Origin: Chrysomallon squamiferum
Taxonomy: Eukaryota; Mollusca; Gastropoda; Neomphalida; Peltospiridae
Length of the DNA stretch: 62,000 bases
Reading direction: 5' to 3'
Assembly (NCBI GenBank): GCA_012295275.1
Contig: CM022665.1
Location: forward strand, 7,601,476-7,663,475
Positions 1 to 32,562 of the stretch are shown one piece after another. Within the stretch, counting starts at the first letter, position 1; the number at the start of each line of letters is the position of its first letter. A program made the position numbers and the translations under genes. The notes under the pieces were generated by a model. It did not search any database. It saw only the letters and a list, made by a program, of their open reading frames with translations, and had not been told where the DNA came from.

Positions 1-522
1 TTGCCTAAGAGCCAAGCCAGTTTCAGTCCTTACCTCTCTTCCAGCCGACACCACCTATTAATGATGGTCATCTTTTGCCTTGAGGGGCCAGCAGTCGCTA
101 CAACCATGTCATTAAGTTGTCATGATCATTACTCAATAAGTTTCTTTATTTTGTTCATGTCAGAGACACTGACATCGTTTCACAAAGACAGTAACTGATA
201 CACGTACTCGGTGAACTGCTTCTTCCGTTTTCCGTTGTCTGGCTTCGAATAAGAAATACTATAACCACTTTTTCTTTCTCCGTCTCCATTTTTTTTTTTC
301 TCTCTATGTTGTTCTCCTGTTTTCTTATCATTCCATCAGGCCATCCATCAAACTGTCTGATTTTCCCATCTATCCATCCTTCCATCCATCCATCTTTGTT
401 TTTTATCCATCTATCCATCTACTTTCTCATCAACTCAAAACTTGGTTTATCACTCTACTAGACTTCTTACTAAGCTATCTGTCTGTCTGTCTGTCTGTCT
501 AGCTTTCAATCTACAAATCTAC

Positions 523-662
<140 letters not shown>

Positions 663-1148
663 TTTCTTTCTCTCTCTCTCACATACACACATTGTCTCTC
701 TCTCTTTCCCATTGCATTTAGACACAAAATACACATCTTCATATTCACATCGCACAAACATATTCATACCAATTTTACAACATACTAACTTATATCTACA
801 GATTTTCCTGCTTCATCATTCTGTATAGACCCTGACAAGGCAGGGTGTATATACATTTTTGCCACGTATATATATGTAAATATATTATTTATCGTTAATT
901 TATTATTACTGACATACCTATTTCAAACACGTACTCAGACCATTATATAGGCGTACAGATATATGAATATACATGGCCGTAACCAAATTGAGGCAAATGA
1001 GGCAAATACCTCATATCGAAATTGACGATTTTTTTTTTTTTTCATATAAAGATTTTACTTAACAAAAATAAAAAATATATAAATCACTGTTCCGATAGAA
1101 ATGATATCCACTGAATGAATTCGTTTTTGCCCGCTCGTTATGATATAT

Positions 1149-1150
1149 GT

Positions 1151-1202
<52 letters not shown>
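1149..1202. repeat. (GT)n microsatellite next to receptor exon F
   Basis: A GT tract of about 50 bp that reads (CA)n on the receptor transcript, about 23 nt after the exon F donor. Such CA repeats are known binding sites for hnRNP L-type splicing regulators in vertebrates. Confidence 0.97.
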
Positions 1203-1209
<7 letters not shown>

Positions 1210-1224
1210 AAACAAAGTGTGTAC

Positions 1225-14869
<13,645 letters not shown>

Positions 14870-15983
14870 CTGCAAAAAAATCAAATTAAACACTGTAGAC
14901 AACAACAACAAACACAGAAATGATGACGACTATGGATAATAATTATAATACAAGATCAGGATCCTTTATCCGAAATGCTCGTGACAGGAAGTGCTTCGAA
15001 TTTTGGGAGAATTGGGTTGTTTTTGGGGGTTTGGGGAATATAAGGAGACTTAATACATTTGATTTCATTTACAGCTTATACAAATATTTTTACGAAAATG
15101 TTTCGTATTTCGGAATTTCAGATAAGGGATCCTCAACTAGTGTCAGTAAGAAGAAAAGAATCTTTGTAACGATAACTACACCATCTTCATCAATAACAGC
15201 AACATAAATGAATATATGTAAAAGGAGGATGAAAACGACGATGGCAACAGACCACAGTAATGACAACAGCAATCATCATCGGTGATAATAAGTCAATGTA
15301 TGTTAGACAGTGACAGTACAAAATACATCAGACATACCAGTCGGAAAAGAAAATGGTTATGAAAAATATTACAAGCATTAATAATACTAGTTTTTCAGTT
15401 TTTCTCTTGATAGCTATCAAGCATTAATTTCAAAGAAGAAATCTAATAATGATTTCTTTTTGAGACTGAAAAAGAAAAATATATATTTTTTTTCTCTCTA
15501 AAAGACAATTATTTCGAACAGACTGAAAATAAAATAATTCTATAACGAAAGTCTTTTTATATATATTTTTTTTAATTTTAACTCTATTGTAGGTATATGT
15601 ACGTAGGTACGTGTAAATGTGAATAAGTAGGTGTGTGTGTGTATATGTATATATCTGTGTGAGTATGAAGGAATGTATGTATATGCATGTGCATATATGT
15701 GTCTATGTTTATCTATTTCTGTGTCTATCTATCTGTCTCTTTCTACAGCTACCCTTGTGTTTTCCTTCTATTGTATGTGTTTTACTTTGTACAAAGATAT
15801 CATTAAACATGTATTATCTTTAGATTAGTTTAAATTCATTACAACTCATTCACGGTGAATTATTCAATATGAAGAAAAATTGTTTCTGCTTCAAACAGAA
15901 TCGATATTTTTTTCTTCGAGAAAGATCTCATGTTTTATTTTCTGATTTTCTGAAGCAGTTTAACGAATAGTGTACACATATTA

Positions 15984-16023
<40 letters not shown>

Positions 16024-16166
16024 CATATATACATTTGTATGAAAAAAATCTTACCACGAAACCATCTTTTGCTAATAATATAATAATCACCATTGCAAAA
16101 TTAGAATTATTATTTTGATCATTATTCTTGTTGTTCTTGTTAGTATTACTGTTATTATTATCATCA

Positions 16167-16215
<49 letters not shown>

Positions 16216-16241
16216 TGTTCTTGTTATTTTTGTTATTGTTG

Positions 16242-16303
<62 letters not shown>

Positions 16304-17581
16304 ACGTCACGTTGGCATCAACACACACCTGTGTATCTGTGCACTGAATGATCTGTTCATCACTATGATTACAAACACAGTTCTCTTTGGTTCCTGTTTA
16401 TTATAAAACAAACCACGCCACAAAACCCGTCTCTATGTAGAAATAACGACGATATTTCCCATGCCAGGTTTATATCTATATCCACGATCAAACAAAACTA
16501 CCTGCAAAATGCAGAATCACCGCGGACATTGTGTTATGATAAAACATTTGGCATTAGGAAACGAAAGTAAGTCATGCCATCTGAATGCTATCTGGAGATC
16601 GTAAAAACATTCTGAACGTATCAGAACATTCTATCATTGCTGTTTTTGCCTCATCAAGGAATTCCGCGTGTTGTGAACGGTCTTCTGTAGAGTAAAAAAA
16701 AACCTCTGTGAGCAATATATAACAAAATATGCGATACTCTAGCGACGTCTTTTGGGATTCTCGGATGACAAAATTAAGTGAAATTGAGCATGTTAAGAGT
16801 TGTAAACGGTAATGAACTAAAATTACAGAATATATTAGTTATATAAACGTTTGGTTACATAAACTCTTTAAGCAGACTTATCAAGACAGACCCAGATATT
16901 CGAAAGACTGCGTCATGAAGCAAAATCTGTAATGTCGACTTGTTAAGATCGATAATTACTGGAAAAGTTTCAAGGGACAAAATTGTTGCACAAAATGAAA
17001 TTATTGTCACTGATAACTTCTTTGTGAACGAGGCACAATTATATAGTATCCTTTGTAAAAAAAAAAAAAAAAAAATAAATAAATAAAAACAAACACACAC
17101 ACACATATTGTTTCAATCAAAACATTTTATATATAACAAAAATTCAAGCATTATTATATAGATGTAATCACTGCGAAATTTGGGTTCTTGTTACACTATT
17201 ATGGTTCGGCTGATTGATTATAACACTATTTTGTTCTTCTTTGAAGAGCACTTGTTCTAATAATCTTAAACGACCTGCATAATCTAGTACATTATGCAGT
17301 AAAACATTCAGAAACAAATTATTTCTCTTCATATCTGGCAAACAACATTCAAAAGTTGCATCAGTGAGTTCTGTGGTGTTTCTAAATCCACAGATAAATG
17401 ACAGACAGCCATTACTATTATTATTTTTGCTCCAGAGATGATATCTAGATACGTTTAATAGAAATAAATTTTAATTACTGATCGATCGTTTAACGAAAGC
17501 AACCGATTAAACAACTCTTTTAGAGCTACGAAATTAATGAAGTGAAATATTTCGGTAACATACATTAGACGTAAAACATAC
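14870..17581. other. Gene-free stretch, receptor intron or 5' flank
   Basis: It holds a GT/TATG-rich patch (15590-15700), (AT)n at 15986-16019 and (TTA)n at 16151-16302. The rest is AT-rich unique sequence. No exon is recognised. Confidence 0.6.
15986..16302. repeat. (AT)n and (TTA)n microsatellites
   Basis: A 34-bp AT tract at 15986-16019 is followed, after about 130 bp, by a 150-bp TTA-based array with TCA and GTT variants at 16151-16302. Confidence 0.95.
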
Positions 17582-17659
17582 CAGAACTGAGCTGAATTAG
17601 GTTTGAGACAGGGCAGTTAGAACAACGAAGAGCACACGAATCCTCAGAGACGCCGTTAA
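17582..17659 (-). CDS. Candidate upstream exon (phase-compatible with the receptor), unproven
   Basis: On the minus strand, a pyrimidine-rich acceptor (tttctctacag, AG at 17661-17660) is followed by 78 nt and a donor TTCTG|gtatgt (GT at 17581-17580). In the phase required by receptor exon A, the 78 nt are fully open and read NGVSEDSCALRCSNC followed by PVSNLIQLSS and one G. This would place LIQLSSG directly before ALFG, the position of the first beta strand. Its GC content, about 47%, is well above the surroundings. In another frame the same DNA reads LRIRVLFVVLTALSQT and then a stop, which looks like a signal peptide but has the wrong phase and no ATG. No family-specific motif is present, and small chance exons are common in such DNA. 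It is therefore a candidate only. Confidence 0.33.
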
Positions 17660-20261
<2,602 letters not shown>

Positions 20262-20448
20262 TGGATTTCCTCTCTAACAATATAGATCAAAGTTTCACTT
20301 GTACGATGTAATTATATTGTTTAGTTCTCGGATATCAAAATATTTCAGTCCTTTTCTGATAATGCAGAGAATACGTCATTTACACAATATAACTACGTCA
20401 TACTTTATTGCTTCTTTAATAACACATACCAAAGTTTCATGAATGCGA

Positions 20449-20492
<44 letters not shown>

Positions 20493-21140
20493 TATATAGT
20501 TTTGTTCTGATATCAAGAAATATTTTGGTTTCATGTTAATAATATAAACCAAGAATTAATGTATGTATAAGAATTTTTTTTTTTTTTGTTTCGTTCTAGC
20601 CCCTTAGTGTAGAGTTTTATATGAAGAGTATAACTGTATTATTTTAAAGTTTTCTGATTTAAGAAACATTTTGGTTCCTTTCTGATGTCATAGTCCAAAG
20701 TTTTACACATACAGTATAACTATACTATTCCTTATACTGTTTTCTGATATCAAGAAATATTTGTTGTTCCTTTTTTACAATATAACCAATATTTCATCAT
20801 TTATAATTTTATTGTACAGTTTCCTCAAAACTTTATTAAAATATAGATATTTCAGTTCCTTTCTAATAACATAAACAGAAATTTCAACATAATTATATTG
20901 TAAAGTTTTCTCATATTTATTTCCCCTTTAACAACGTAGATTGAAGTGACCCGTGTACAGTACAACTATTTATTACTGTTTATCAGTATAACTGTAGAAT
21001 TATCCCATACTAAGAAATAGTTTAATTCTTTTTTTATGCAGTTATAATTATATTATTGTATAGTTTTCTGATATTTTATGTAATTAAATTATAATATAAT
21101 TATGTAACATAATTCTCTGATCTCAAGAACATTTGTTGTA
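20262..21140. repeat. Old diverged tandem repeat, unit about 90-100 bp
   Basis: The same word order recurs: TTCTGATATCAAGAAATATT, then GGTTCCTTTCTGATAACATA, then ACCAAAGTTTCAT, then a TACAGTATAACTATATTGT-like stretch, then AGTT. Anchor words (GATATCAAG or decayed forms) occur near 20330, 20509, 20656, 20746, 20840, 20911, 21010, 21066 and 21114. A (ATT)n expansion at 20449-20491 and a poly-T at about 20574-20586 have grown inside units. Divergence between units is high, so the array is old. Confidence 0.75.
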
Positions 21141-21918
21141 GAAAAAATATCTTTTAAAATGATTTACGCATCTAACAAAAACAATTTTTTATTCGCAAAT
21201 AAGCATTATATCTTAAATCAGTCATTTTAATTTCATTATGTATTCTCATTTGGATAACAAAATCAACAATTGAAATTAAATATCAGAAACACAATAATCG
21301 TTTATGAAAATCGGCTGAAAATAACTATTTGTATTTATGGTCAATTACGTTATATTCTTCTGTCCTTCTGATCAACATGGAAATAACGAGCTGAAAGAAA
21401 GAAATAATTACTCCTATTGATTCGTCCTCAACTATCGGTTGCATCAGATCTTTAGATTTTCTTTACAAAAGAAGTCATTCATTTAAAAACCTCTCGTAAT
21501 TTACCTTAATTTGCTGGGAGCACAGTTTTACAACCTTTTTACATCATAACATTCCGCTGCATCAACCGTTAAGAAGATAAAAGGGGCAACGGGACTAAGT
21601 CCTAAGATTTATGGTGTTAGAAGCAAATACTAACTGAAAACAACATAGAAAAGAATCGAAACTCACTTAATCAGCTCCCGACAACCGGGCAGGTGACGGG
21701 GTCAAATCTTGGCAGGGCGGACTGACGATTTATTGTCGATATGTTTGATAACTATAAATGGAATTATCAGAAGCCAGCGTGCTATCGATCTCTTAAACGA
21801 CGACTATGCTGACAGTGTTGCGGCAAATGTGGCGTCCATGATATTTTAGTTTTGAGAATGAGAACGTTACATATCTGATTAACGATATATACCATGCATT
21901 CGTTATTTGATTTTAAAA

Positions 21919-21961
<43 letters not shown>

Positions 21962-24053
21962 GTGGTAGAGTAGTAGGTGTAGTGGTAATTGTAGTAATAA
22001 TAATAATAATAAAGCAATAACTATAGTGATTACAGTAGCAGTAGGAAGAAGATTAGTAGTAATAAAATAGTAACACAGTAGTGGCGACAGTAGTAATTAA
22101 TAGTCGTGATAGTAATGGTAGTATTACTAATAGTAACAGTTGTTGTTGTTGTTGTATTATTGTGGTGGTGGTGACGGTGGTGAATGTTTGTAGTGGCAGT
22201 GACAGTAAAAAATAATAGCTGGAGAAGTAATATTAGTAAAAAACTGTCAAGGTTTGATGTATAAATCTGACACAGAATCAAGAACTCTTTCGATGTGAAG
22301 AAACCCACATCACCAGTCAAAGTCTTTGTTTTTACCAGTTTTGACGTTTTAGACAAGCACCGGACCTGTCCACCTACACGCCATTAACGCAGTTTCTAAG
22401 CTAAGATGTCATTACGAGACTGATGACTATGATAACAGGTAACCAAAGATAGCAAAGGTTCATCCTTAAAACACCAAAAAGGTCTCAGAACACAGTTCTT
22501 TTCTAGAAACCGTAGCAATAAGGGACTCAGTGTGCAAATTAGTTACGACGCACCTAGCGCCCCGTAACATAAATATAGCATTGTATATTTAATAAGTAGA
22601 AAATATGAGCTTATGTTAGTATAGTTACAGCATTTTAAAGATTAATGTTCACACCTTTACATCAAAGGTTACACTCTGCTACGTTTATTTCATTTTTTTT
22701 TTCTTCAGTTTAAAAATATAATGCACATGTCAGAAGAATAAAAATTGCACTAATAGATATGATAATATTACTGCCTCATTGATTGCTTTTATTTTGCGCA
22801 AAGCTGCACGCTGCATCACAAGCCGCCATCATTACCAAGGGAATTATAGACAACGTACATGCATTTATTATCGTCCTTCAACTGTTGTCTTTAATTCCTC
22901 CGCACAGAACGACTTTAACCAGTTATATATGGCAAACCAGACTGATATACGAGCGATCTAACTCCAGAAAGCCAGCTTCGGCGAAAAAATCGAAAAGGAA
23001 AAAATCGACATATCAATTAAATTTCAGTTAACACTGGATCTGAAAAGAAAAAGAAGGAAAAGGAAGAAATTAAGGACTCTCCGTTTATCTGTTTTAATAA
23101 ACGTCGTCCCGGGATTTCTTGAAATTGTTAGCAAAGAAAATAGAACAAGAAGACCAAGAAGGAGCAGAAAAAAATGTCAAGGAAAACACTAAGTGGTCAG
23201 CCATCTTTGAATAAAAATTTTTTTTTTTTATTCAGACTCAATTTCTTTCTATTTTTGGACAGTTATAAATCATGAAGTATTTGTTTTGAGTGTATAAACA
23301 AAGAGTTCTTCGGGCTTTTTAAACCAGAACCAGATATACAAATATACATCTATGCTCTCATACACACAGACTGATGTACTACACATACGTACTCATTACA
23401 TACGCACACACACATAGATACACACACACAACACACACACACACACACACATAGATACACGCACATACAACATACACAATCACACAGATACACATAAAGT
23501 CAAACACGTACATAATAACCAATGCAAAAATTAAAACGTTATTCACTGGCCTTTTCTATTTTAAATCTAAAATAATTTTAGCACTTATATTTGATTATTT
23601 TTCACATCTTCGATATAACCTTATAAAAAAATAAAACATTCTTTCAAAGAAAAATTTCCACCCTACAAAATGACAGTCAGAATCCCATCCACAGCTAAAC
23701 AACGACAAACACTGATTTTGTTGTCATCACTTCTACTTGCATCCTACAGAAAGAGACAGTTTGCGTGTTACGTTCAAATCTTGCTGTTTTTGAGGTATAG
23801 TCAGCAAAAACTCTCGTGAACTGAAAATGTAAACAGCTATCTATCCGACTATCACACCTCCTGCTGACAACGAGCGATCTGTGAATTCCAGAAGCATATT
23901 TTTTTATTATTATTTTTTTTTTTTTCCCTTTTACCGTGATGATATTTGAAATGAGGCATAAAAAACGCGAGGAGATACCTTATCAGAAATGATATCGGCA
24001 GCCAACGTTGTTAATGAGAAAACAGTGAAATATGTGGCTAACAATTAAAATGA

Positions 24054-24091
<38 letters not shown>

Positions 24092-24957
24092 TGTTTTCAT
24101 AAATAAGTAAAAACAACAAAAATAGACAGCGACGTAAAAAAATCCGCTAGATCTACTTTCATGCGGATGAGAGAAGAAAAAATGTAATGAGTGATTAATA
24201 TGAAGTATAACATAACATGCTGATAACAGAACTAGATGCCGTTGAACTTGTGATGTTGTTGATGGTGGTGGTAGTAGTAGCTGGAGGCGTGGTTGAAGAA
24301 TGATGGTAATATCAGTATTAGCAGCAGCAGTAATAGTAGTTATAGAAATAATAATAGTATTTATTTTGATGTAGTAGTAGTAATAAACTAGAAGAACGAG
24401 GAGGAGGTTCAGAAGTACATGCACAGCAGCAGAATATAACTGAGTTGTAGCAAATATAACATACTTTGCATTGGTGACAGTAGTAGTTGTAATATTAGCA
24501 AAAGAAAATGTAGTTATAGTAGCAGTATCAGAAACAGCTAGTATTAGTGATAGTTAAATTTCACTATTTTAAATTATATTTTTTGTATGTGACCATATTG
24601 TGATAGACAGAACCAAATTCATAATTCTCAGAACCATTTCCTTTCAACTGTTAACTCAACAGTAATATGTAGAAGAAGCCATATCCGCATTGAGAGTCCA
24701 GGCTGCATTCGTGTATGTTCACACAATGTATGCTTGGTGATTAGTCGCCCAAAAGCCATAGAAGTTCCAGCTTAAATACGGTTTCATGCAAACAGTTTAA
24801 TGATGTGTACAATAAAAAGAAAATTGCGATTCGACTGAAAATAGAATAAAATAAAATAAATTATTTTAAAAATAAAATATTACGGTATTTAAACCAAAAT
24901 GAAAAATATCGTCTTTCATTTTCGTTACAATTTGTTTATAAAATGCTTTTTTCTTTC

Positions 24958-24988
<31 letters not shown>

Positions 24989-27071
24989 CAGTATTCCATT
25001 TGTGCATTCTTTTCTTTTTGACATTCTTTCTGTTCCGATTCACCCTTTTTATTTTTTCTATTATTATTTTTTTTTTATTGTTTTTTTTTGGGGGATAATA
25101 TTTCAAATCATTAGACGGTTGTGAACAGTGTGACATATCACTGATGTCATCACATATTTCAAAGCAGGAAATACAGTTTTGAAAATTTGAAGAAAAAAAA
25201 GAAGAAAAAATAGGTTCGTTAAGAGCTGAAGAAAAGAAAACGTGTTAAAAAGAATATTTGTACAAACTAGAACATTTATCAAGGAAGCATCAGTGGATGT
25301 TTAACGGCAAAGAGAGATACTCATAGTTTGTATTTAATTTATCCTGATTCTCTATCTTTGTCTATCTTCCTCTCTGTCAGTCAGTCAGTCACTCTTTCTA
25401 TCTATCTATCTGTCTATCTCTCTGTCTGTGTCTCTGTCTAAATACATATCTATGTCTCTGTCCCATCTACATTCCCATCCATCATCCAATAACCCATTTC
25501 TCTTCTCTCCATCCAGCGTTCATCCGTTCATTTATCTCTTCGTCTTACTTCCATTTTTTAATTCTTTTTCTGTCCATTTGGGTGTAATCAAAGAACAGTT
25601 CATTAATCAGTAAAAAGAAGGCGGTGGCATTATAAAACAGGAAAAAATATTTCTAATAATAAGAAGAAAACGTAATAATAATGACGATGATAATAATGAC
25701 GTTGCTGCTCCCGATGATGATGATGATATAATAATAATGATCATGATACAAAAAAAAAAAAAAAAAAAAAAAAACATCATAAAATTATTCATAAGTTTCA
25801 TCAGATTCTTCAGTTACTCCACTTAATTCCTCATATCTAGCTAAAGTTATAAATAACACCTACATTTCATCTGAAGCTAGATTTTTCAGAAGCTGTTAAA
25901 TATGTCCTTTCCTGGTGTTTTTTTGAAAAAAAAAAAAAAAATGAAACGGGACTTACGATTTTTTTCTTAAAACGATGACGATCTATCACGGTCGTGATTT
26001 TAACAATCGCAGTAACAGAGCAGTAACAGTCGAATTCACTCCGACCATCCTCAGAGATGTTAGACGATTGCGATATTAAAATATTATATATGCACTGACA
26101 TGTCTTTCGTCATGTTGTAGGTAAGCTGGGTGTCAGATCTTGCGATCTTTTCATTGTGGTTGACTGCACAGTTTGATTCAGATTTCGTGGCTTGTTTAAT
26201 GAACTGCACTCCAGTTAAAAAAGTAATATTCACACGCACACACGCAAATTCCTTCTTCGACCTTTCTCTTTTCTTTTTTCTCTTCTTCACTGTGATCTTA
26301 ACGTTCGTTTTATTTGATTATTTTAGTATAAAAATAAACTTTTTTTTTTAGTTTTTTTTTTAAATTTCTTGAAGGAAGGGTAATCCATATAAAAATAATT
26401 AGATTTCAAATCAGGAAAACTGAAGATTAAAAAATAATAATAATAGTAATAATAATAATAATAATAATAAAACCAGAAGTAAATATAAAACGTAATAATA
26501 ATGATAATGATGATGATAACAACAAAATAACATCAGCAGCAACAGTGGTATCAACAACAGCAACAGAAACAATGTCAACAACAATAACAATAACAACAAC
26601 AAAAATAAATAATAATCAGAATAGAATAAATATTTTTGGCAAACTGTTGGCTTCAGTAAATATTAAAGAAAAACAAATGTAAAAAATGATGTAAGGAAAA
26701 TGAAAAACCAACACATAATTATCGTGTAGATACATCTCACTGTAACATAAAACTGATGAATGCAATAATTAGATTTCGTCGAGGTAAGTTTATGAAGCTA
26801 AATCAAATATTTTTGAAACACCATGAACCTGTCTGCTGTTTATGTAATTAACTTCACCAATTACAATAATAAATCAGAGCTGAACAAAGAGTAATTACAT
26901 GTACGTGTTTTCCATTTATTTCATATTAAAACAATGCCCGGTCAGACTGCATTAGAAGGAATAATAAAAGTAAAAATAATAATGATAATGACAGTTGCAG
27001 TAGTTTTAGAGGTGGTGAGGATAGTAGTAATAATAGAAGTAGTAGCAGTAGCAGTAGCAGTAGCAGTAATG

Positions 27072-27109
<38 letters not shown>

Positions 27110-27695
27110 TGTAGTTGTTCTTGTAGTAGTTGAAGTACCAGTTGTTTCGTAGTACAACTATTTCTTCTACATTACTGTACCAAATATAGTTATTATTTCC
27201 AATAGTATTGCTAATAATAACAATACTAGTACTAACACTAATAACAATAGGAAGAAGAAAATGATGGTGATGAAAAAGATGAAGCAAAATAGCAAAATCA
27301 GCAAATCCTGTCGGAGTTCACTTCAGTAAATACACCCTGAAATAGACTATCACATTAACAAATAGCTTTTCTGTGTGAACTGATAAGTAAGGTGTTAACA
27401 TACTGGCAACAGTGAGTATTCGAATATACGGAAGTTGTAAGTGTTTAATGCAGTTCGTCTTATACAAAAATACGTCTAAAAGTATTATTATATTAGACCA
27501 TTAGTGTATACATTAATACAATTACTGAGCCGTTCATTCAGTCACGTTGTTTTCACTTCCTTGCTAACGCAGGCAGATATTAAATAGTTTATGGCGATGA
27601 CTGCACACTAATTAGTCTCTAAAAGCAACTGCTTATAACGATAACTAACATAATTACTACGTGAATTGTTCTTTTAAGTGTGTATAATAGTTAAG

Positions 27696-27732
<37 letters not shown>

Positions 27733-27844
27733 GACTTACACCAACGACTTATTGTGATAACTGAAAATATATAAAAATACGTAATTAAAAAAATCCCCCA
27801 AAAATCGTTAAGTCGTGAATTTGTATTTTGTGTATAACGTTTTC
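21141..27844. other. Gene-free stretch with many simple repeats
   Basis: It contains (AAT)n at 21917-21961, CA-rich DNA at 23400-23490, (TTA)n at 24055-24090, poly-T at about 24962-24990, poly-A at about 25750-25774, (AAT)n at 26431-26471, (GTA)n at 27022-27108 and a 29-T run at 27699-27727. Frames open at 22780-23030 do not resemble a known protein. Nothing else is supported. Confidence 0.6.
27022..27108. repeat. (GTA/GCA)n microsatellite
   Basis: A trinucleotide array of GTA with GCA variants. Long frames on both strands (poly-Val, poly-Thr, poly-Tyr) are its translations. Confidence 0.95.
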
Positions 27845-27849
27845 ATCCA

Positions 27850-27966
27850 TCAGGGTTTGAATCACGATCATTATTTATTTTGCTCACTCTCTGTCCGGAC
27901 GATTTCAACCTGGATTATTAGTTTCAGATTCCAGCGCTCTACCAACTGAGCCTGTGGGGAAATTCC
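27850..27966 (-). mobile_element. tRNA-like sequence, probable SINE head
   Basis: On the minus strand, GGCTCAGTTGGTAGAGCGC matches the D-arm and A box of tRNAs (complement at 27936-27953). It is followed by the anticodon-stem pair CTGGA/TCCAG, with a loop enlarged to 15 nt. About 80 nt after the A box, GATTCAAACCC fits a B box (complement at about 27854-27864). A weaker B-box-like GGTTGAAATCG lies between. The enlarged loop and wrong box spacing exclude a working tRNA gene. A tRNA-derived SINE or decayed tRNA copy is the best reading. Confidence 0.5.
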
Positions 27967-32109
<4,143 letters not shown>

Positions 32110-32562
32110 GTGTATGATATCGTTCAGTTCCCAACACAACTATTACTAACTTCTTTTTGTTTCATACATCTTAACAGATATTTTTATAGTCATGTAACCG
32201 ACACACTTTGCCTACAAAGTGAACCATCAAAATATAGGCCAATCATTCATATAAAATACAATTTACCAAATGCCACAAGTGGGTTGGCAGTCATTGAGAA
32301 GCAGACCTTTGACCACATCCAGCGGCAGTCCTCTGACCGCAGCAGACAACAAACGTTCATCATAACAAATGCAAATACACGATTTCGTTTTGAGTACCTT
32401 AAACAACGTTCTTTAGAAGTGATTGAAGAAATAAATACTATTAATAATTCATCTTTGGTGAGTCGAGCTGAATGTTTTGGAGGTGGGAAAACGTTGATGT
32501 TAAGCTGGCTAATTGATAGATATTCAGCTGAATTTGATGAAGTCGTTATGTCTCGCTATTAA
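32110..32562 (+). CDS. Unrecognised open frame, 150 codons
   Basis: This is the longest open frame in the window that is not a repeat translation. It has an ATG at 32110 and ends TAA. Composition is mixed rather than low-complexity, with segments such as TSGLAVIEKQTFDHIQRQS and ECFGGGKTLMLSWLIDRY. I recognise no family: GGGKT only loosely resembles a nucleotide-binding loop and lacks the full GxxxxGK[ST] pattern. A pyrimidine-rich TTAACAG inside it at about 32171-32177 could act as an acceptor, so an exon or a transposon remnant is also possible. Chance cannot be excluded in 62 kb. Confidence 0.2.
   Translation: MYDIVQFPTQLLLTSFCFIHLNRYFYSHVTDTLCLQSEPSKYRPIIHIKYNLPNATSGLAVIEKQTFDHIQRQSSDRSRQQTFIITNANTRFRFEYLKQRSLEVIEEINTINNSSLVSRAECFGGGKTLMLSWLIDRYSAEFDEVVMSRY

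Noticed and set aside
1-120. Donor-like GAGAG|gtaagg on the minus strand, considered as the next receptor exon
   Set aside because: The preceding sequence encodes nothing like the expected W-x-G-L-T-G segment.
24038-24424. 128-codon minus-strand frame
   Set aside because: Composition follows the TAG/TTA trinucleotide DNA; no splice context or family motif.
26942-27287. Long Thr-, Val- and Tyr-rich frames on both strands
   Set aside because: Repeat translation of the (GTA)n array.
27720-27765. 21-nt mini-exon between ATTTTCAG and GTAAGTCAG on the minus strand
   Set aside because: The splice signals look good, but one of three frames has a stop and the peptide is too short to judge; probably chance in AT-rich DNA. 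It shows how easily false exons arise here.
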